Below, piece after piece: positions 6,747 to 11,114 of a stretch of DNA of 11,114 nt. A program made the position numbers and the translations under genes. The stretch lies in the NCBI GenBank assembly GCA_045533955.1, contig JAZSIU010000079.1, positions 1 to 11,114 on the forward strand. The letters run 5' to 3'. The stretch comes from HGM04593 sp045533955 (lineage in GTDB: Bacteria; Bacteroidota; Bacteroidia; Bacteroidales; Bacteroidaceae). Under the pieces are notes generated by a model that searched no databases, had not been told where the DNA came from, and saw only the letters and a list, made by a program, of their open reading frames with translations. Each line of letters starts with the position of its first letter. The first letter of the stretch is position 1.

Positions 6747-7383
6747 AATCCTCTACGTTTTTTTCTTTTTCGTCGTATTTGATTTCTACTTGTCCGTAGC
6801 CGCGTGAGCCCGAGCCGCCAAGATAGTCGTCGTGAAGCATTTCTATGGCTTTTTTGAGTGTTTTCTTAAGCTCTTCTTCTTTTTCTCCATCGAAAATGTT
6901 GAGTATCATATTTAGTTTGAATTTGGCGCCGGCCGGCACGCGCTCGAATGTGCGGGGGGTGGCAGCTGATGTTACGCGGTTTATTGTGGCCTCGGTCTTA
7001 CACTCGGTGTAGGGGAGGTCAGTGTTGTCGAAATTGCAATCGGGGTCGTCTGTTATAAGCTCGCAGTCGCGTACTATGAGGCGTGAGGCTTTGCCTGTTT
7101 TGGCTTTATTGTCAACAGCGACGCCAAAAAGGCTGCCCGAGGTAGAGGTGGGGTCGTTTGAAACTTTGGCTTTGCCTTCGGAAATCTCTATAAGGGCTCT
7201 CATCTTGCCTTTTAGTGAACTGCCGGGGATATAAGGAATGTTTGTCAGTGAATTGCGCACTACGAATTTATCGGGGCCGCCGATATTCATAGCTGTGTTT
7301 GAACCTCCGATGTGAAGGCCGGTTTTTAGGGTTATTGTACCTGTGTAAACAATCTTCTTTTTGAGTTTTATTGTTGTTTCCAT
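6733..7383 (-). CDS. csm3: Csm3, backbone RAMP and target-RNA nuclease
   Basis: Csm3 forms the repeated backbone of the type III-A complex and cuts target RNA at 6-base steps. This copy has 216 residues, a normal length. Early RAMP strands are followed by TGLHIGGS (21-28). D38, in IGGPDKFVVRN, matches the position of the catalytic aspartate known from other Csm3 proteins (near residue 32-33 there), so slicing is probably intact. YIPGSSLKGKMRALI (51-65) and the glycine-rich loop GGSGSRGYGQVEI (189-201) are strong family marks. The gene starts 24 bases after csm2 and overlaps csm4 by 14 bases. The C-terminal tail is charged and probably flexible. Confidence 0.95.
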   Translation of the reverse strand: METTIKLKKKIVYTGTITLKTGLHIGGSNTAMNIGGPDKFVVRNSLTNIPYIPGSSLKGKMRALIEISEGKAKVSNDPTSTSGSLFGVAVDNKAKTGKASRLIVRDCELITDDPDCNFDNTDLPYTECKTEATINRVTSAATPRTFERVPAGAKFKLNMILNIFDGEKEEELKKTLKKAIEMLHDDYLGGSGSRGYGQVEIKYDEKEKNVEDYGKI

Positions 7384-7407
7384 AATTGTTGCGTTGTTAA
7401 GGGTTGT

Positions 7408-7875
7408 TTATTTGTCGTTTGTTACGTATGATTTATGGTAGGCTAATATTGCTTCCATAAGGTCGCAGAAATTTTTGTATGTTTTATTGTCTGTTACGTG
7501 TGGAAAGCATTCGTTGAATATTAGTTGAAATAGCTTTAAGCCTTCCATATTGTTTTTGTTTGTGGCTTTTTCGCGTCCAACGGCGTAGGCTACTTTGGGC
7601 TTTAGAAGGTAGAAGGCTGTGCGCTCCTCTGTGAATTGTTTCATTTGTATTCGTTTAACTTCGCCATAAATAGAACGTATTTTTGAGCTTGTAAGACCAT
7701 TATCGGCCATATACTTACCGGCTTTTTGTGCAAAATCAACCATTTCGATTGTTGCGCCTGTTTTAATCCAAACTTGGTTAAATCGTAACTCCTTAAATTT
7801 ATGGGATGCTTCGATTTTGTCTGCATTGCCTCCGTTGTAGTTGTTGCGTGGGGTGTTCATATTAAAATTTCTCAT
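7408..7875 (-). CDS. csm2: Csm2, small subunit of the type III-A complex
   Basis: This is a 155-residue, mainly helical protein. Csm2 copies form the inner filament of the complex along the crRNA-target duplex and have no catalytic site. The family pattern is clear: residues about 50-80 read KAGKYMADNGLTSSKIRSIYGEVKRI, broken here for length as KAGKYMADNGLTSS and KIRSIYGEVKRI. LLKPKVAYAVGR (about 90-101) and EAILAYHK near the C-terminus follow. The first 20 or so residues are rich in asparagine and look unstructured. The start ATG overlaps the cas10 stop in an ATGA, which supports it over the ATG five codons further in. The presence of csm2 together with csm5 places the locus in subtype III-A and not III-B. 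Confidence 0.93.
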   Translation of the reverse strand: MRNFNMNTPRNNYNGGNADKIEASHKFKELRFNQVWIKTGATIEMVDFAQKAGKYMADNGLTSSKIRSIYGEVKRIQMKQFTEERTAFYLLKPKVAYAVGREKATNKNNMEGLKLFQLIFNECFPHVTDNKTYKNFCDLMEAILAYHKSYVTNDK

Positions 7876-10139
7876 TGTATTTGTTTTTTATTATTATCGT
7901 TTGTTCTTATTTCGAGGTCGGCCCATCGTGCTGCAAGGGCCCATAATTCGAGTGGGTGGTAGTGGGTCTCTATTGGGTTACCGTTGAGGGTGGTGCTGTG
8001 TCGGTCGCAACACTCTTTTTTTAGGTTGCCAATGAGGCCTGTCAGTGTGGGGTCGGGGTTGCGGCCTAATCTTTCGGCCATTCGTTTCATATCATAGGCT
8101 ATCATCCAATAGGCTTTTATGTTGTTGATTGTGTGATTTTTTATACAAGCATTTGAGTGGTGCTGGAGTATCTTCTGGATGAATGATTTTGGCATTCCCT
8201 TTTTGTCGAGTGCTTCAAGAATCTCATTTTTCAGCTTTTCGACTACGGGGTATTCTTTTTCCCAATTGAGTGCTATGCTCATAAATGATATTGAATCTTT
8301 GGAACGGTCGCCGCAGGTGTGATTCTTGGCATTGCTCTCTTCGGTGGCGCTCTCTTCGGCTGCTGCCATTATGGGGAATTTTGGTGGTACTATTGCAACG
8401 CCGCCCGAGAGTGAGAATAGTTTGTTGTAGCAGGTGAATTGTTTAAATTTACTGCGTATCTCTTTGGCGAGTTTTATTGCATAGTCCCAGCGTGCAACGA
8501 TGAAAAGGTCGTCGCCTCCGCTGTATATGATTTGTGAGTTGTCGGGGTTGTTGTTCTCCCAAATGGTGTTAAGGTGGCCCGAAAAAAAGTAGTCGAATGA
8601 GCGGCTGAGGGCTGCGTAGCGTGCCAATGTGGCTTTTTCTGTGGGTATTTCGCGTTGGAATATTGTGCCTAAGTTATCGACGTCCATTCGCAAAACACCC
8701 ATACGTTGCAGATTGTCGCTCTCGCTCATTTCTTCGTAGGTTTTTACATCGCGTTTGCCCTCGTTGCCTCCGTAAAATTCTATTTTGCAGATGTTGGTTG
8801 TTGTGTAGGCGGGGATGGTGGTGTCGTTGAGTGTTATTAAGGTGGCGCTGTCTTTTAATGCGTCGAGTTGCTCTTTTAGTTTTTTATCGGTGCTCTTGGT
8901 GTTTGTAAAATAGTATGTGAATCCCAAATGTAGCGGCTCGATGGCAAAAAGGTTGCTCTCTATTTTTGCATTGTCGAGGACGATTAGCAGATTGGTGTTG
9001 CGAAGCTTTTTGCCTAAATCCCGCTGCTCTTTTGTTATCGGTCTGAGGTATATGATGCTGCCATCGTCGGCTTTTTCGCTGTTGATTTGTTCGCCGGGCA
9101 GAAATTCTTCGCCTGTTATTGAGTCTTTCTTTGGCACAATGCTCTCTTTGCTTGTGTCGAAGAATGTGTTGTAATTGTTGCTCAGTAGTGCTGAGAATTT
9201 GTGGTTTTTCTTTTTGTCGCGTTTAAGGAATACTTCTTTCCATATTGCCGGCAGATTGTTGCTGTCGTCCTCGGAATAGAGTGTTTCGGCTGAGAATTCG
9301 ACGCAGTCTATTGCTACGTATAGCGATGTTCCAAGATGGTCGAATAGTGCTTGTTCTATTCGTTTCGTGGCTGCGGCGAGACTATTGCGTGTCTGTTCGT
9401 TGTTTGGTGCGAGTATATAAAAACTTCCGCCAGAATTGTATATTACATTGGCCGAATAGAGATGCAGTTCTCTAAGCAGATAGCGTACTATTGCGTCCGA
9501 GAGCAGGCGCAGATAGAATGAGCGGCCTTTAAGGCTCTTGGCTGCTTTTTGGGATATTATGGTGTATATGTATTGCTGTATTCCGCTAAAATCGGCGCCG
9601 AGCAGCAGAAAGGGCCTCTCGCTGTTGTTGTCGAACATCGAGACTGATAGGGCGGCCGCCGCCTTTAGGTAGTCGTAGAGTGATACATCCTTAAGGTGGG
9701 TTATTCCCGAGGGTATGTTGCCTGTGTATTTGTAGAGCAGTGTCAACAATGTTTCGGCAAATGCTTTAGGCGACATTTCTTCGAGCTTCTCGATGTCGGA
9801 TGCTAATTTTTGTAGCTGTGGCAGATGGTTGGGGGTGCTATCGCCCTCTTGGGCAAAATAGTTGTCGCCGAGGCTTAATGGACCTGACGGCATATTATAA
9901 TTGCCGTCTAATCCCTCGCCTACTGTTGCAAAGATTGGTTGCAGGGAGGTTGTCTCAATGGACTCTTGTTTGTAGTCTTTAACTCCGGCCGATAGTTGCA
10001 GGGCACACTCGATGCATTTTTTTTCTGCTTCTTGATTGTTGGAAGGCATTGAATGGCGTGTTGCAATGTCTGCAAATAGTGGGCATTGCTTGGCTAATCC
10101 TTGCAGAATAGTTGCTTTGTATAATAGGTCTTTTACCAT
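7872..10139 (-). CDS. cas10: Cas10 (Csm1): GGDD cyclase kept, HD nuclease site lost
   Basis: Cas10 is the large subunit; on target RNA it makes cyclic oligoadenylates from ATP. This copy has 755 residues. DVSLYDYLKAAAALS (151-165) and LLLGADFSGIQQYIYTI (178-194) are characteristic of Csm1. The second Palm domain has MDVDNLG (485-491) and YSGGDDLFIVARWD (539-552), so the GGDD at 541-544 is intact and cyclase activity is expected. At the N-terminus, where most Csm1 proteins read ALLHDIGK, this one reads TILQGLAK (residues 10-17), replacing the His-Asp pair with Gln-Gly. The DNA-cutting HD site therefore appears dead. The linker between the Palm domains (about 335-385) also lacks the paired cysteines found there in many Csm1 proteins. 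The gene starts 16 bases after cas6 and overlaps csm2 by an ATGA. Identity is firm; loss of the HD site is read from my own alignment from memory. Confidence 0.95.
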   Translation of the reverse strand: MVKDLLYKATILQGLAKQCPLFADIATRHSMPSNNQEAEKKCIECALQLSAGVKDYKQESIETTSLQPIFATVGEGLDGNYNMPSGPLSLGDNYFAQEGDSTPNHLPQLQKLASDIEKLEEMSPKAFAETLLTLLYKYTGNIPSGITHLKDVSLYDYLKAAAALSVSMFDNNSERPFLLLGADFSGIQQYIYTIISQKAAKSLKGRSFYLRLLSDAIVRYLLRELHLYSANVIYNSGGSFYILAPNNEQTRNSLAAATKRIEQALFDHLGTSLYVAIDCVEFSAETLYSEDDSNNLPAIWKEVFLKRDKKKNHKFSALLSNNYNTFFDTSKESIVPKKDSITGEEFLPGEQINSEKADDGSIIYLRPITKEQRDLGKKLRNTNLLIVLDNAKIESNLFAIEPLHLGFTYYFTNTKSTDKKLKEQLDALKDSATLITLNDTTIPAYTTTNICKIEFYGGNEGKRDVKTYEEMSESDNLQRMGVLRMDVDNLGTIFQREIPTEKATLARYAALSRSFDYFFSGHLNTIWENNNPDNSQIIYSGGDDLFIVARWDYAIKLAKEIRSKFKQFTCYNKLFSLSGGVAIVPPKFPIMAAAEESATEESNAKNHTCGDRSKDSISFMSIALNWEKEYPVVEKLKNEILEALDKKGMPKSFIQKILQHHSNACIKNHTINNIKAYWMIAYDMKRMAERLGRNPDPTLTGLIGNLKKECCDRHSTTLNGNPIETHYHPLELWALAARWADLEIRTNDNNKKQIQ

Positions 10140-10155
10140 ATTGTGTGTTGGTTCT

Positions 10156-10857
10156 TTAATTTTCGTTGGTGTGTTCTTTTTCGTGTTTTAGTTGTACTAC
10201 TGTGCCGAATCCTACGCTTACGTGGCGTCCCAGACCAATGTAGTCGGGTAGTGTGGCGTTGCATTTGAATGTCAGACTGAATGCCATAAGTTTTGTCCCT
10301 TTGAATTGTTGCAGGCGTGTCTGGTTTAAGGATAATATCTTGCACTCGATGTTGCGCTCGACGTTTATTTCGGCTCCTTTAAAAAAGGAGAGAATGTTTC
10401 CTGTGAGTATCTTTTCGAGGAAGATAATGCGCTCGGCCTCGCTTTCTATGGCTGTGAATCTTGCATAATTTTCGGAGTTGAGGGCGAGCCAATTGTTTAT
10501 TCTGTATTTGAAACTATTGTCCCACACTTGTGTTGTGGTTATGCGTGGAATTGCATTCTCGATTGAGAGTTTTAGGGCTGCACCGTTGACGGAAATCTCT
10601 TTTAATCCGTTTGAAAGGTACTCGCCAATGACATTAACTCCCTCGCCAATACACACTATGGCAGCTTTCCCGTTTATGCGTTTATACTGTATGAGTGGGT
10701 AGGCGTAGCGCAGGATTTCAGTGTCTTTGTGGTTGTGAAAGAGTATATTGGCGTTGTATTGCATTGATTTTAGAATTCCACTTCTAAGTTGCGGAATATC
10801 TGAAAATGCAATTTTATTCCCGAATCGCAATATAAAGGTCTGTAATTTGTTGTTCAT
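10156..10857 (-). CDS. cas6: Cas6 endoribonuclease for crRNA processing
   Basis: Cas6 cuts repeat RNA to release crRNA with a short repeat-derived 5' handle. This protein has 233 residues from the ATG at 10857. I reject the longer frame from 10902 because that ATG lies inside the predicted -7 box and upstream of the likely transcription start. The N-terminal part has SMQYNANILFHNH (31-43), whose histidines are candidates for catalysis, and YPLIQYKR (53-60), a motif I associate with Bacteroidota Cas6. The C-terminal glycine-rich loop GLGRHVSVGFG (208-218) is the classic Cas6 mark. It is the first gene of the operon and ends 16 bases before cas10. The catalytic residue cannot be fixed from sequence alone because it varies in the family. 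Confidence 0.9.
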   Translation of the reverse strand: MNNKLQTFILRFGNKIAFSDIPQLRSGILKSMQYNANILFHNHKDTEILRYAYPLIQYKRINGKAAIVCIGEGVNVIGEYLSNGLKEISVNGAALKLSIENAIPRITTTQVWDNSFKYRINNWLALNSENYARFTAIESEAERIIFLEKILTGNILSFFKGAEINVERNIECKILSLNQTRLQQFKGTKLMAFSLTFKCNATLPDYIGLGRHVSVGFGTVVQLKHEKEHTNEN

Positions 10858-10899
10858 TGTAAATGTAACTATGTGGCGTACACATAAATATGCTTTTCG

Positions 10900-10931
10900 C
10901 AAATTTATGTGTTATTTGTAATAAAAACAAA
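10900..10931 (-). promoter_or_regulatory. Promoter of the cas operon, Bacteroidota sigma type
   Basis: Minus-strand TTTG at 10928-10931 is followed after 20 bases by TAAATTTG at 10900-10907. This is a full match to the Bacteroidota consensus TTTG, 19-21 bases, TAnnTTTG. Transcription would begin near 10893-10896, leaving a leader of about 38 bases before the cas6 ATG at 10857. It is the only full-consensus promoter I found ahead of the operon. Confidence 0.7.
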
Positions 10932-10969
10932 TTATCGTTTGCTTATTTTTTTGTATAAGATGGCGGTAA

Positions 10970-11114
10970 GAATATCGCAGAGTCAACCAGCAAGTGCAAC
11001 TTTACGAAATAAATTTGTAAAAGCACTCCTTTGGTGTTGAAAAGTTCAGTTTTTCTCTTGGTCTTTCGTTTAATTTGTATTGTGTTTTCTTTATTTTTCT
11101 GTCAGTAACGGTGC
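10970..11114 (-). mobile_element. Trailing end of an IS30-family insertion sequence (inner boundary approximate)
   Basis: The IS30-type transposase tail runs in from the right edge and its stop lies at 11002. IS30-family elements usually end within a few tens of bases after the transposase, in a terminal inverted repeat. The minus-strand segment beginning GTTGCACTTGCTGG just after the stop is the likely repeat. The partner repeat is outside the window, so the exact boundary and any target-site duplication cannot be read. The left limit given here is an estimate. Confidence 0.45.
11002..11114 (-). CDS. IS30-family transposase, C-terminal 37 codons only
   Basis: Reading the minus strand in from the right edge gives 37 codons ending at a TAA at 11002-11004. 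The tail contains YKLNERPREKLNFSTPKE followed by CFYKF. The pattern K-L-N-x-R-P-R-x-x-L-x-F-x-T-P-x-E-x-F is the usual C-terminus of IS30-type transposases, just after the last catalytic segment. The rest of the gene, including the DDE residues, is outside the window. After FYKF the frame stops at once, while another frame continues as FRKVALAG and then a stop, an ending that also looks familiar for this family. A small frameshift near the end is possible but would hardly matter for function. The gene reads toward the cas operon. Confidence 0.7.
   Translation of the reverse strand, partial: TVTDRKIKKTQYKLNERPREKLNFSTPKECFYKFIS

Noticed and set aside
10858..10902. Fifteen-residue N-terminal extension of Cas6 from the ATG at 10902
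   Set aside because: That ATG falls in the predicted -7 promoter box, upstream of the likely transcription start, and the extension does not look like Cas6.
1..11114. tRNA, rRNA, riboswitch, cas1, cas2 or reverse transcriptase genes
   Set aside because: I looked for them and found none with recognisable sequence in the window.

Overview
The window carries a type III-A (Csm) CRISPR-Cas locus from a member of the Bacteroidota, most likely Bacteroidales. The organism call rests on a promoter of the Bacteroides type (TTTG, 20 bases, TAAATTTG) in front of the cas operon, on the relatives I recognise for the Cas6, IS30-like and small helix-turn-helix proteins, and on the form of the CRISPR repeat. 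Every gene I support lies on the minus strand, so the locus reads from the right edge to the left.

Right edge (about 10970-11114): the last 37 codons of an IS30-family transposase, which ends about 70 bases before the cas promoter. Main operon (10857 down to 1827): cas6, cas10/csm1, csm2, csm3, csm4, csm5, a Card1/Can2-like CARF nuclease, and a CARF-HEPN ribonuclease of the Csx1/Csx2 type. The genes are tightly packed. Three junctions are ATGA overlaps, csm3 and csm4 overlap by 14 bases, and the remaining gaps are 24 bases or less. A hairpin with a T-tract closes the operon. Then come a leader of about 200 bases and a short CRISPR array (four repeats, three spacers, 1365-1612), with its degenerate repeat at the end away from the operon. 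To the left are a 121-residue protein with a helix-turn-helix and a RhuM-like segment (896-1261), and the N-terminal 272 residues of a YhcG/DUF1016-type PDDEXK nuclease that runs off the left edge (1-816).

Working model: Cas6 cuts array RNA. The Csm2/3/4/5 backbone and Cas10 assemble on crRNA. Csm3 keeps its expected cleavage aspartate and can slice target RNA. Cas10 keeps the GGDD cyclase motif but has lost the HD residues of its N-terminal nuclease. The system therefore looks built for cyclic-oligoadenylate signalling, with output carried by the two CARF effectors. No cas1 or cas2 is present.

Most notable points: (1) the CARF-HEPN effector has an extra C-terminal domain of about 120 residues that resembles small stand-alone proteins of type III loci and may be a built-in off-switch; (2) Cas10 lacks its HD and its linker cysteines but keeps GGDD; (3) two different CARF nucleases sit in one operon; (4) the array is very short, has an odd 26-base last spacer and lacks adaptation genes; (5) csm5 contains a sharp AT-rich stretch.
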